From BS150m-G50 sp964517435 (lineage in GTDB: Bacteria; CAIWAD01; BS150m-G50): a stretch of 64,000 bases of DNA. A model generated the notes under the pieces. That model had not been told where the DNA came from, searched no databases, and saw only the letters and a program-made list of their open reading frames with translations. Where the stretch lies: positions 1-64,000 of the forward strand of contig CAZFEC010000007.1 of the NCBI GenBank assembly GCA_964517435.1. Direction: 5' to 3'. The stretch's first letter is position 1, and each line of letters starts with the position of its first letter. A program made the position numbers and the translations under genes. This document shows positions 1 through 8,381 of the stretch, one piece after another.

Positions 1-1
1 G

Positions 2-1009
2 GAAAAACACTTAAGAATCAAGCTGAGCTGTCCTGGGAAACCGGACCACTTCTCCCCACATCTGGTGAACGTAACCATCACAAATAATGAATCTGGTGAT
101 GGGGGCGGGATCTATTGTGCAGGGGACCTGCATTTAGAGAATATAGAAGTAAGTGGCAATTTTGCTTATGGAAGCGGAGGCGGGATGTTACTAGGTTCTT
201 TTAACTCAAGCCTTATCAACTGCAGTGTAACTGACAACCTGGCTCCTTTTGGTGGCGGAATCGTCTTTGGTAATTCGAATCCTGTATTGGTCGGAGTGAT
301 TATCAACGATAACACGACATTTATGAATGGTGGGATTGTGTTCTATGGATCAAATCCCATTCTGGAGTACGTGACGATGGTAAACAACTCTTCGGATGAT
401 GGTGGAGGGATTTGGTGCTATGATTCCAACCCGGTTTTTGAGAACTGTATTCTCTGGAACAACACGCCTCTGGAAGTGTTCTTCTACGAAAGCGAATACA
501 CTAGTACTATTACAATCTCCTGCTCCGACATACAGGGCGGCGAGGCGGGCATCGAGACCAACGACAACGGCACCGTCTACTGGCTGGAAAACAACATCGA
601 CGCCGACCCGCTGTTTTGCGATCCGGATAACGGAGATTATCGCCTTCAGACGAACTCACCCTGTTTCACGGATGAATGTGGATACATGGGGTATACCGAT
701 GAAACCTGCGAAGCGCAGCTGATTGATGAGATATTACTACAGCCGACAGCCATCACCCTTTCCCAGAACTACCCCAATCCCTTCAACCCCTCGACGACGA
801 TCGAATACGGTCTGTCCGCAGCCGGTGATGTGAAGCTGTCCATCTACAACATCAGGGGACAACTCGTCGACGTGATACAGAGTGGCTTCCAGCCGGCGGG
901 TTATCATAGTGTCGAGTGGGCGCCGGGTGAGTTGCCGTCGGGCATTTATCTCGTGGAGATGAGGGCCGGGGAATTCCGGAAGACAGTGAAAGTGACTTTC
1001 GTGAAGTAG
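2..1009 (+). CDS. T9SS-sorted right-handed beta-helix surface protein, 5' partial
   Basis: Secreted or cell-surface protein; the frame is open back to base 2, so the true start lies outside the window (an internal GTG at 65 is the first possible start). The body carries Gly- and Asn-rich beta-helix turns (GGGIYC, GGGMLL, GGGIVFG, GGGIWC) spaced about 25-30 residues apart, as in pectate-lyase-like or polymorphic-outer-membrane-type solenoids. The last 85 residues begin LSQNYPNPFNPSTTIEYG and end with a Lys-rich strand. This is the classical FlgD-Ig-like type A sorting domain that T9SS recognises in FCB bacteria. No T9SS machinery gene is in the window. Substrate or ligand is unknown. One octamer GTGATACA lies inside, read as Val-Ile-Gln. 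Confidence 0.8.
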   Translation, partial: EKHLRIKLSCPGKPDHFSPHLVNVTITNNESGDGGGIYCAGDLHLENIEVSGNFAYGSGGGMLLGSFNSSLINCSVTDNLAPFGGGIVFGNSNPVLVGVIINDNTTFMNGGIVFYGSNPILEYVTMVNNSSDDGGGIWCYDSNPVFENCILWNNTPLEVFFYESEYTSTITISCSDIQGGEAGIETNDNGTVYWLENNIDADPLFCDPDNGDYRLQTNSPCFTDECGYMGYTDETCEAQLIDEILLQPTAITLSQNYPNPFNPSTTIEYGLSAAGDVKLSIYNIRGQLVDVIQSGFQPAGYHSVEWAPGELPSGIYLVEMRAGEFRKTVKVTFVK

Positions 1010-1121
1010 AGCCCCACCCCACCCCCGCGAAAACCTTTCCCTTCAATGCTGTAACGGTATATTGTAATCTCGCAGATCAAGTGTACAGGCTGAAACGGAC
1101 GCTACAACCTTACGGCACGGG

Positions 1122-2081
1122 ATGAAGATACTCTACTGCGGCTTCGGTTGGGCCAGCAACATCGGCAACGCCTTCATCGACTACGGTATCGAATACCAGC
1201 TGCGGCAGGCGGCCCCGGCGGCAGAGCTGCTCAAGGCCAGCAACATGCAGAGCTGGCTGAAGCACAAGTACCGCCGTTTCGCGCCCGGCAGCGCCCCGGC
1301 TCAGCCGGATGGTACCGTGCGCGACTTTGAGCTGCGCGCCGCCATCCAGGCCGATCTGGTGATCTTCGCGGGCGCGCTGTTCAACCGGCACTGGTTCGCC
1401 GAGAATGCCACCCTGCTGGAGACGCTGCGCGCGCAGGACAAGCGGGTGGTCATCCTGGGCGGCAGCGGCGGCAACTTCTACACGCCGGACCAGATCGAGT
1501 TCGTGCGCGGCCACCTGGAGCGACTGCGTCCCTATGCGCTGGTCAGCCGCGATCACGCCACCTTCAACAACTTCGCCGACCTGGCGGAGCACTCTCACGA
1601 CGGCATCGACAACGCATTCTTCCTGCCGGAAGCCTTCCAGCCCGCGACGCTGGACACGCCCCCTTTTGCGGCGCTCACCTTCGATCACATCCCGGAACCG
1701 CCTCTGTCAACCGACTTGCGCCTTGTGCGTTTGTATCACAGCGCCTGGGACCTGGGCCGCCTCGAGAGCTTCCTGCGCGCGCCGCTCCAGACCTGGCGCC
1801 TGATGCGGGCCAACGACCTCATCTCCGACTTCCCGGACGACTACCTGCACATCTACGCCAACGCCGAGGTGACCTACTCCGACCGGGTGCACGCCTGCCT
1901 GGCGGCGCTGGCTTTCGGTAAACAGGCGCAGTACTTCGGTAAATCGCCCCGGTCGCTGCTGTTCGACCGCATCGAACTCACCGCCATCCGGGAGCGGCCG
2001 GTGACGCTCGACCGGGATTACATCGCCGCTGAAAAAACGGCACAGCTGGCATTCCTGTCAGAAATCATGCCGGAACCGTAG
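1122..2081 (+). CDS. polysaccharide pyruvyl transferase family protein
   Basis: 319 residues, first gene of the surface-polysaccharide operon. The family transfers pyruvate from phosphoenolpyruvate as a ketal onto sugar residues, or performs related decorations. Visible support: an N-terminal Rossmann-like start (MKILYCGFGWASNIGNAFID) with the GN motif, a hydrophobic strand followed by AGALF near residue 83, GGSGGNFY near 113, and the family's C-terminal signature EVTYSDRVHACLAALAFGK around residues 249-267, which resembles the SDRLHA motif of pyruvyl transferases. The short 112-bp upstream region has no clear terminator or strong promoter. The next gene starts 50 bp downstream. Acceptor sugar cannot be inferred. 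Confidence 0.78.
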   Translation: MKILYCGFGWASNIGNAFIDYGIEYQLRQAAPAAELLKASNMQSWLKHKYRRFAPGSAPAQPDGTVRDFELRAAIQADLVIFAGALFNRHWFAENATLLETLRAQDKRVVILGGSGGNFYTPDQIEFVRGHLERLRPYALVSRDHATFNNFADLAEHSHDGIDNAFFLPEAFQPATLDTPPFAALTFDHIPEPPLSTDLRLVRLYHSAWDLGRLESFLRAPLQTWRLMRANDLISDFPDDYLHIYANAEVTYSDRVHACLAALAFGKQAQYFGKSPRSLLFDRIELTAIRERPVTLDRDYIAAEKTAQLAFLSEIMPEP

Positions 2082-2131
2082 ACCGGCGCCGACTCGGATT
2101 TGTATCACAATCACCAGAGGACACGCTCTCT

Positions 2132-3820
2132 ATGAACATTCTGGGTATCCACATCGGGCATGACAGTTCAGTCGCCCTGGTACGTGATGGCCGCATCGTC
2201 GCCGACGTCGCCGAGGAGCGGTTCAACCGCCGCAAGCACTTCGCCGGTTTTCCAATGCAGGCGCTGACCTGGGCGCTGTCTGAACACAAGCTTACCATGG
2301 AGGATATCGACATCATCGCGGTGCCGGCGCTGGGTTCGGTGCCGGAACTCAACTACTTCTTCGACCTGGAGGGAGAGCGGCGCGAGAAGAGTTCCTCCCA
2401 CCAGCAGGTGTTCGAGTTCGCCAAACGGATCATGAAACGCGCCTCCGCCAAGCCGCCGCTCTACATCCCCAGGTTCCCGGCCGGGAAAAACACCCGCATC
2501 GTGCATGTCGAGCATCACCTGGCGCACGCCGCCTCCGCCTACTATACAAGCGGCACCCCGGAAAAACAGCTGATCGTCACCATCGACGGCGCCGGGGACG
2601 GTTATTCCACCTGTCTCTGGCGGGGCGAAGGTGGCAAAATCGAGCCGCTGGTCAAGTATCCCACCTCCGCCTCCATCGGCTGGTTCTACAGCAACGTCAC
2701 CGAGGCGCTCGGCTGGTGGCACGGCGACGGCGAGGGCAAGACCATGGGCCTGGCGCCGTACGGCGACCCGGAGCGGGTCAAGGGAGTGCTGGACGGTTTT
2801 TATCCCCGCTTCGCCGACGGCAAGCCGTCCGAGTTTCACGACTTCGACCGTCCGTTTGTCTGGCATCACGGCGGCGCCATCCAGTGGCACTTCGACGACG
2901 CTTACGAGATCCACCGGCTGGTCGAGAAGCACGGGCGCGAGCATATCGCCGCTGAAGCGCAGCGCGTGCTGGAGGAAGAGGTCAAACAGCTGATCTTCCC
3001 CTGGCTCGAGCGGGAGGGCACGCGTAATCTCAGCTGCGCCGGCGGCGTCTTCCTCAATGTGAAACTGAACCAGCGGTTGTGGGAGTCGGACCGGATCGAC
3101 CGCCATCACATCTTCCCCAACGCCGGCGATTCCGGTCTGGCGGTGGGAGCGGCGCTGCACGCCTGGTGGGCCACAAAGCCGCGGACCGCTTTCCAGCCGC
3201 TGGAGCATCTTTACTGGGGTCCGGCCTATTCTGCGTCCGAGATCGAGGAGGTGCTTAAGCTGCGCAACATCAGTTATCAGCGGATTGACGACATCGAGGA
3301 GTTCACGGCGCAGAAACTGGCGGAGAATAAAATTGTCGCCTGGTTCCAGGGCTGCATGGAGAGCGGACCGCGGGCGCTCGGCAACCGCTCCATCCTGATG
3401 AGTTCCAACCGGGCGGAGAACAAGGACATCATCAACGCCCGCGTCAAGTTCCGCGAAGCGTTCCGCCCCTTCTGCCCCTCGCTGCTTTGGGAACACCGCG
3501 CCGACTACCTGCAGAAGCCGCGCGATGAATCCTGGATGATCACCTCCTTCACCTGCACCGAGGAGAAGCGGTCACATATTCCGGCGGTCGTGCACGAGGA
3601 CCACACCCTGCGTCCGCAGACGGTCAGGCGGGAGGTGAACGAGCGCTACTGGAAGCTGATCAAAACCTTCGGCGACATCACCGGTGAACAGCTGCTGCTG
3701 AACACCTCCTTCAACATCATGGGCGAACCGATCATCAACCATCCGCGCGAGGCGATCCGCTGTTTCTACGACAACGGTCTCGACTACCTCGTCATGGACA
3801 ACTTCGTTTTGAGCAAATAG
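2132..3820 (+). CDS. NodU/CmcH-family carbamoyltransferase
   Basis: 562 residues, the usual length for the family. It transfers a carbamoyl group from carbamoyl phosphate (through a carbamoyl-adenylate) to a hydroxyl, here most likely on a polysaccharide sugar. The N-terminal TsaD-like (ASKHA) fold starts MNILGIHIGHDSSVALV, with EERFNRRKH near residue 29 and the metal-binding HHLAHAASAYY at 128-138. The C-terminal carbamoyltransferase domain (about 370-562) has the signature MESGPRALGNRSI. AGAGG-rich binding of a preceding AGAGG ribosome site 11 bp before the ATG supports the start. The stop codon is followed immediately by the next ATG, so the two genes are probably co-translated. It is not TsaD itself, which lacks this C-terminal domain. 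Confidence 0.9.
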   Translation: MNILGIHIGHDSSVALVRDGRIVADVAEERFNRRKHFAGFPMQALTWALSEHKLTMEDIDIIAVPALGSVPELNYFFDLEGERREKSSSHQQVFEFAKRIMKRASAKPPLYIPRFPAGKNTRIVHVEHHLAHAASAYYTSGTPEKQLIVTIDGAGDGYSTCLWRGEGGKIEPLVKYPTSASIGWFYSNVTEALGWWHGDGEGKTMGLAPYGDPERVKGVLDGFYPRFADGKPSEFHDFDRPFVWHHGGAIQWHFDDAYEIHRLVEKHGREHIAAEAQRVLEEEVKQLIFPWLEREGTRNLSCAGGVFLNVKLNQRLWESDRIDRHHIFPNAGDSGLAVGAALHAWWATKPRTAFQPLEHLYWGPAYSASEIEEVLKLRNISYQRIDDIEEFTAQKLAENKIVAWFQGCMESGPRALGNRSILMSSNRAENKDIINARVKFREAFRPFCPSLLWEHRADYLQKPRDESWMITSFTCTEEKRSHIPAVVHEDHTLRPQTVRREVNERYWKLIKTFGDITGEQLLLNTSFNIMGEPIINHPREAIRCFYDNGLDYLVMDNFVLSK

Positions 3821-4639
3821 ATGAACGGCGGCGCGCTTCCCAGGATTTCCATCGTCACACCCTCCTTTAACCAGGGCGGGTTCCTGGAGACGACCATCCG
3901 CAGCGTGCTGGAGCAGGACTATCCCAATCTGGAGTACATCGTCGTCGACGGCGGCTCCACTGACGATTCGGTCGATGTGATACAACGCTACTCGGACCGT
4001 CTCGCCTGGTGGGTGAGCGAGCCCGACGACGGGCAGGTCGACGCCATCAACAAGGGATTCAAGCGCGCCACAGGTGACATCCTGGCCTATCTCAATTCCG
4101 ATGATATCTATCTGCCGGGAGCGCTGCGGCAGGTGGCGGATTTCTTCGAGGCGCACCAGGACTGCGGCCTGGTCTACGGTGACTACCAGCTGCTGGACGA
4201 ACAGGGAAACGTGATACAGCAGCGCCGGGAATTGGATTTCGACTACACGATGGGCTGCTGTATCGGCATGGGGATCATCATTCCCCAGCCGGCCGCTTTC
4301 TGGACCCGCGCCGTCTTCACGCAGGTCGGCCTGTTCGATCCGCGGCTGCACTACGCCATGGATGCCGATTACTGGCTGCGGACGGCGCAGGTGGCGACGA
4401 TCCGCCATCTCCCGGCCTGGCTGGCGGGGTTCCGGCTGCACGCCGCCTCCAAGACCGGCATTCATCAGGATTCCGCGACGGCGGCCTACCGCCGCGAATT
4501 CGAAGCGTTACTGCGTCGCGGCTGGGAGACGCTGCCGGTGTCGCGTCTGCTGCCCTGGCCGATTTCCGCACCGTTTCGTAAACTCTGGCGACTGAAAAGA
4601 ATCGCCGGCAAACTCCGTCGCGGGTACTACGCATCATGA
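3821..4639 (+). CDS. GT2-family glycosyltransferase
   Basis: 272 residues. Inverting GT-A glycosyltransferase that adds a sugar from a nucleotide donor to the growing polysaccharide repeat on the cytoplasmic face. Motifs: ISIVTPSFNQGGFLETTIRS at the N-terminus, VVDGGSTDDS at 41-50 (nucleotide binding), and the metal-binding NSDD at 92-95. A later MDADYWLR segment resembles the usual acceptor-side ED/D region. The ATG directly abuts the previous stop, and the gene ends in an ATGA overlap with the next glycosyltransferase, showing tight translational coupling. Sugar specificity is not readable from sequence. Confidence 0.9.
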   Translation: MNGGALPRISIVTPSFNQGGFLETTIRSVLEQDYPNLEYIVVDGGSTDDSVDVIQRYSDRLAWWVSEPDDGQVDAINKGFKRATGDILAYLNSDDIYLPGALRQVADFFEAHQDCGLVYGDYQLLDEQGNVIQQRRELDFDYTMGCCIGMGIIIPQPAAFWTRAVFTQVGLFDPRLHYAMDADYWLRTAQVATIRHLPAWLAGFRLHAASKTGIHQDSATAAYRREFEALLRRGWETLPVSRLLPWPISAPFRKLWRLKRIAGKLRRGYYAS

Positions 4640-5787
4640 AAACTCTATTACTGCTGCCATTACCCCCGCCCGCCGCCGGTCCAGAGATCGTTGCCGCCGC
4701 CATGGTGGAAACTTTGCCCGATGCGGCACGGGAGCAGACGCTGGTGGTCAACGCTACCGTCCGCCGGGTCAACCGCGCCAAGGGCAAGCTGGACCTGGCT
4801 GGGCTGCGCGGCGTTTTCCGCGTCTATCGCCGGCTGGTCCGGTCGCTGTTTCAATGTGATACACTCTTCATGCACTTTTGCTCAGCCCGGTTCGGCTTTC
4901 TGCGGGACGCGTTGTACATCTTCACCGCCCGATTGATGCGGCGCCGGGTGGTGGGCCAATACCACGGCGGCAACTTCCGCCGTTTCTACGAGCTGCGCTC
5001 GGGATTCTACCGCCGGTTCATCCGCTTTACGCTGCGACGACTGTCGCGGGTCCTGGTGCTCGGCGAGAGCCTGAAGGAGATGTTCGAGGAAATCTATCCT
5101 TTGTCACAGGTCGAGGTACTGCACAACGGCGTGCAACCGGAGGAATATCCCTCGATCAAACGCGGCCCGCGCGAACCCTTCACCCTGCTCTACATCGGCC
5201 ATCTCACTTTTCCCAAGGGTTTCTACGATCTCATCTGGGCTTATAAGCAGCTGCGGCTGGAATACGGGAGTAATATCCGTCTGCTGTTCGCCGGAGAGCG
5301 TATCGGTCGCAAGCCGGCGCTGGCCAACTTCCTCGACGAACGGTGGGGCCACTACTATCTCGAGAACATAGACACAATCACGCGGACCATCGATGAGTTT
5401 GTTGACGGTGCCCGCCGCTACAACGCCGAATACCTTGGCGTCATCGATCACGACGCTAAACTCTCAGCGCTGACAATGGCTGATCTCTTCGTGTTGCCTT
5501 CCTACACGGAAGGTCTGTCGATGAGCTGCCTGGAAGCGATGGCGGCGGGTTTACCCGTGGTCTGCACTCCGGTGGGCGCAATGAAGGATGTGATCGTTTC
5601 CGGTCAGGGAGGTCTGCTCCCGCCGGTTGGTGATCAGGCTCAGCTCGCGGAAACCATCCGGAAAATGTTGCACGACCAGGAGGCTTCACTCGCCATGGGT
5701 CGCTTCAATCGCACCCGCATCGAAACCGACTTCCACATCGACACGGTGGCGAACAAGCTGGTACACATCCTGGATTCGCTGGAGTAG
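4636..5787 (+). CDS. GT4-family glycosyltransferase
   Basis: 383 residues, retaining GT-B glycosyltransferase. The N-terminal acceptor domain begins MKTLLLLPLPPPAAGPE; the C-terminal donor domain contains LLYIGHLTFPKGFYDLI (185-201) and the characteristic E-x7-E element in PSYTEGLSMSCLEAMAAG (288-305), followed by GLPVVCTPVG. Between them is an uncommon insert of about 50 residues (roughly 222-272) with many aromatic and acidic residues. The ATG overlaps the previous stop in ATGA. It acts in the same polysaccharide pathway as the upstream GT2 enzyme. Confidence 0.88.
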   Translation: MKTLLLLPLPPPAAGPEIVAAAMVETLPDAAREQTLVVNATVRRVNRAKGKLDLAGLRGVFRVYRRLVRSLFQCDTLFMHFCSARFGFLRDALYIFTARLMRRRVVGQYHGGNFRRFYELRSGFYRRFIRFTLRRLSRVLVLGESLKEMFEEIYPLSQVEVLHNGVQPEEYPSIKRGPREPFTLLYIGHLTFPKGFYDLIWAYKQLRLEYGSNIRLLFAGERIGRKPALANFLDERWGHYYLENIDTITRTIDEFVDGARRYNAEYLGVIDHDAKLSALTMADLFVLPSYTEGLSMSCLEAMAAGLPVVCTPVGAMKDVIVSGQGGLLPPVGDQAQLAETIRKMLHDQEASLAMGRFNRTRIETDFHIDTVANKLVHILDSLE

Positions 5788-5792
5788 AGCTG

Positions 5793-6947
5793 ATGACGGA
5801 AAGCTCCGCCGCCACCACGCTGCCACCGCCCGCTTGCGCACGTCTGCAACTGACGGGCGATCTGATGCTGGCGGGCGGCATCGCCACCGGGATAAAACAG
5901 TCCGGCCCCCAATGGCCCTGCAGCGCTCTGCGTGATACATTCTCGACCGCTTCTCTGTTGATCGGTAATCTCGAGCTTCCCTTTACGGCGGAGGGAATCG
6001 CCTCCTCTACCGGCAGCCGCTCCGAATTCAGGTGCGACCCGGATCTGGCGACGGCGTTAGAGCACGCGCCCTGGTCACTCTTGACGCTGGCGACCAACCA
6101 TTGCCTGGACTGGGGCGCGGAGGGCATTCATACTACGCGCGATCGGCTGACGCGGTTAGGCATCCCCGCCACGGGCGCGGGTGCCAATCTGGAGCAAGCG
6201 CGCCGTCCCGTCGTGTTGGAGCGGGAGGGAATTCGGTTCGGCTGCCTGGCCTACGCCAAAACCGGCAGTTGGTCGGCGGAACGTGACCACCCCGGCGCCG
6301 CGCGACTGGAAATGACGGAAATTATCAAGGATGTATCACGTCTGCGGGAGGAGGTTGATCACGTCATCGTCTCGCTGCATTGGGGAGTCGAATACTGCCC
6401 CTATCCGGCACCGGAAGCGGTGGAGCTGGCGCACGCCATCGCCGACGCCGGCGCCCGCCTTATCGTGGGACACCACCCCCATACGCTGCAGGGAATCGAG
6501 CGCTACCGTGATACAATCATCGCTTACAGCCTGGGCAACTTTATCGCCGACACCTCGCTCGATCTGCCGCCCAGGCCGGAAGCCTGGACCAGGAGCCATT
6601 GGAGCGGCGTACTGCAGGTGGATTTCAGCCGCACTGAGATCATCGCGCACGAGCTGCTGCCGGTAGTGATCGGCGAAAATCTGCTGACACGACCGGCGAC
6701 GGAGGAGCAGAGCGCCGCTATCAAGGCACATGTAGCGGAGTTGTCCACCGCCGCAGCCCTGGACGGATCGCTTTTTTACACCAACGCCGCCGCCAACATC
6801 TGGCAGCGGGAAGCGAAAGCGGTCTGGCGCCGCCTGCGCACACATGGCTTCCAGGCGTTCCGGGAATTGCTGGGCACCGTCAACTGGCGGCACCTGAGGA
6901 TGCTGGCCGGTGCGCTGTTGCCCGGTCGCAAAAGGAACGGCGACTGA
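5793..6947 (+). CDS. CapA-family protein (metallophosphatase-like)
   Basis: 384 residues. CapA/PGA-cap proteins are calcineurin-like metallophosphatase-fold proteins found in poly-gamma-glutamate and polysaccharide loci; their exact chemistry is rarely known. Diagnostic motifs: TGDLMLAGGI at 21-30 (metal-binding Asp), IGNLELPFT near 52, ATNHCLDWGAEG near 96, HWGVEYCPYP near 196, GHHPHTLQGIE near 226 and SLGNFI near 246. There is no obvious signal peptide, so it may act in the cytoplasm, unlike many CapA proteins that are membrane-anchored. It starts 5 bp after the upstream gene and ends 2 bp before the CapK-like gene, so the CapA and CapK pair is probably functionally linked. Confidence 0.85.
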   Translation: MTESSAATTLPPPACARLQLTGDLMLAGGIATGIKQSGPQWPCSALRDTFSTASLLIGNLELPFTAEGIASSTGSRSEFRCDPDLATALEHAPWSLLTLATNHCLDWGAEGIHTTRDRLTRLGIPATGAGANLEQARRPVVLEREGIRFGCLAYAKTGSWSAERDHPGAARLEMTEIIKDVSRLREEVDHVIVSLHWGVEYCPYPAPEAVELAHAIADAGARLIVGHHPHTLQGIERYRDTIIAYSLGNFIADTSLDLPPRPEAWTRSHWSGVLQVDFSRTEIIAHELLPVVIGENLLTRPATEEQSAAIKAHVAELSTAAALDGSLFYTNAAANIWQREAKAVWRRLRTHGFQAFRELLGTVNWRHLRMLAGALLPGRKRNGD

Positions 6948-6949
6948 AA

Positions 6950-8368
6950 ATGGCTTACGGAACCGCTCTGCAACAGCGCCTTTTCCATGCGATGCCGCCG
7001 CCGGTGAAAAACCTGATGGCAACGCTTTACGGCTGGCGTGAAAAGCGTCAGCGCCAGGGGCTGCACTTTCATCGCTGCCTGGCGGAACTGCGCCAGTCGC
7101 AATGGCATTCGCCGGCTGAATCCGCCGCGCTGCAGCTTGAGCTGACACGGGTTTATCTGCGCTATGCTGCACGCCATTCGGAATACTACGCCCGGTTGTT
7201 CGCCGAGTATCAATTCGAACCTGACGCATTGACGGAGGTGTCGCAGCTGGCGAAGCTGCCCCTGCTCGACAAACAGCAGTTGCGGCGTGATACAACTCCC
7301 TTTTTGTCCAACGAGACCGCGGCGCTCAATCCACGCTGGGTGCAGACCAGCGGCACCACCGGCACGCCGCTGCGTTTCCCGCTTTCCGCCGAATGTTTCC
7401 AGCGGGAATACGCTTTCCGCTATCTGCACTACGAATGGGGCGGCATTCACACCGGCCAGCGCATGGCTTTCTGCGCCGGGCATCCGGTGACGTATCACGA
7501 TCGCACCCGCCCCCCCTTCTGGACCTACGATCGCGCCAACCGCTGGCTGCTGATGTCCTCGTACCACCTGACCCGGCACAACCTGCCCGCGTATATCGAG
7601 CAGCTCACTGCCTTCCGTCCGTCGCTCCTGGCCGGCTACCCCTCCTCGCTCTACCTGCTGGCGCTGGCCAATCGCGCCGCCGGTTCGCCGGTACGACCGC
7701 AGGGGGTTTACGCGTCGTCGGAGACTATTCTCTCCTTCCAGCGGGAAGCGATCGAAGCGGCTTTCGGCTGCAAGCTGTACGGCTGGTACGGAACGGGGGA
7801 GATGTGCGCCAACATCGTGGAATGCGAACAGGGCAACTACCATCTCAGGCCGGAGCACAGCCTGGTGGAGGTAGTGACGGGCGAGCGTCCCGCCCAGCCG
7901 GGTGAAACCGGCCGCCTGCTCTGCACCGGCTTCGGCAACCGGGCGCTGCTCCTGATCAGATATGATATCGGCGACGAGGTTGAACTCGCCTCCCTGGAGT
8001 CCTGTCCCTGCGGGCGGGGCGGCACTATCGTCAAGCAGGTTTTCGGACGCACCGAGGACTACATAGTAACGCCGGACGGGCGTCTGGTCGGCAGGCTGGA
8101 TCACCTGTTCAAGGACAGCACCAATGTGATACAGGCTCAGTTGGTACAGAGCGACCCGGCGGCGGTACTCATCCGCATCGTGCCGGCGCCGGAGTACATT
8201 CCCGCCGACGAACGGATCATTCTGACCGCCGCCCGTGAAAGGCTGGGTGGCGCTATCCGCATCGCTTTCGAATATGTCGACGACATTCCCCGCACGGCGA
8301 ACGGAAAATTTCGCTTTATTGATTCCAGTCTCAGCGGGGAAACGCTGCTGAATAGTCTAACTCATTAG
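6950..8368 (+). CDS. CapK/phenylacetate-CoA-ligase-like adenylate-forming enzyme
   Basis: 472 residues, ANL superfamily. Such enzymes adenylate a carboxylate with ATP and transfer it on; CapK-type members occur in capsule loci and probably amidate or acylate a sugar or amino-acid component. The P-loop-like motif QTSGTTGTPLRFP lies near residues 132-144, the adenine site GWYGTGEMCANI near 277-288, and a C-terminal lid domain ends in GKFRF. LACK of a carrier-protein domain suggests a free substrate or CoA. It is placed directly after the CapA-like gene and before the fused dehydrogenase, a grouping known from surface-glycan clusters. Substrate unknown. Confidence 0.85.
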   Translation: MAYGTALQQRLFHAMPPPVKNLMATLYGWREKRQRQGLHFHRCLAELRQSQWHSPAESAALQLELTRVYLRYAARHSEYYARLFAEYQFEPDALTEVSQLAKLPLLDKQQLRRDTTPFLSNETAALNPRWVQTSGTTGTPLRFPLSAECFQREYAFRYLHYEWGGIHTGQRMAFCAGHPVTYHDRTRPPFWTYDRANRWLLMSSYHLTRHNLPAYIEQLTAFRPSLLAGYPSSLYLLALANRAAGSPVRPQGVYASSETILSFQREAIEAAFGCKLYGWYGTGEMCANIVECEQGNYHLRPEHSLVEVVTGERPAQPGETGRLLCTGFGNRALLLIRYDIGDEVELASLESCPCGRGGTIVKQVFGRTEDYIVTPDGRLVGRLDHLFKDSTNVIQAQLVQSDPAAVLIRIVPAPEYIPADERIILTAARERLGGAIRIAFEYVDDIPRTANGKFRFIDSSLSGETLLNSLTH

Positions 8369-8381
8369 AAACGAGATACAG

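Noticed and set aside
2168..3496. 442-codon open frame antisense to the carbamoyltransferase
   Set aside because: GC-rich codon bias in the real gene leaves long open antisense frames; it has no family features or ribosome site.
2132..3820. TsaD (tRNA threonylcarbamoyl transferase)
   Set aside because: C-terminal carbamoyltransferase domain and glycan context indicate NodU/CmcH type.
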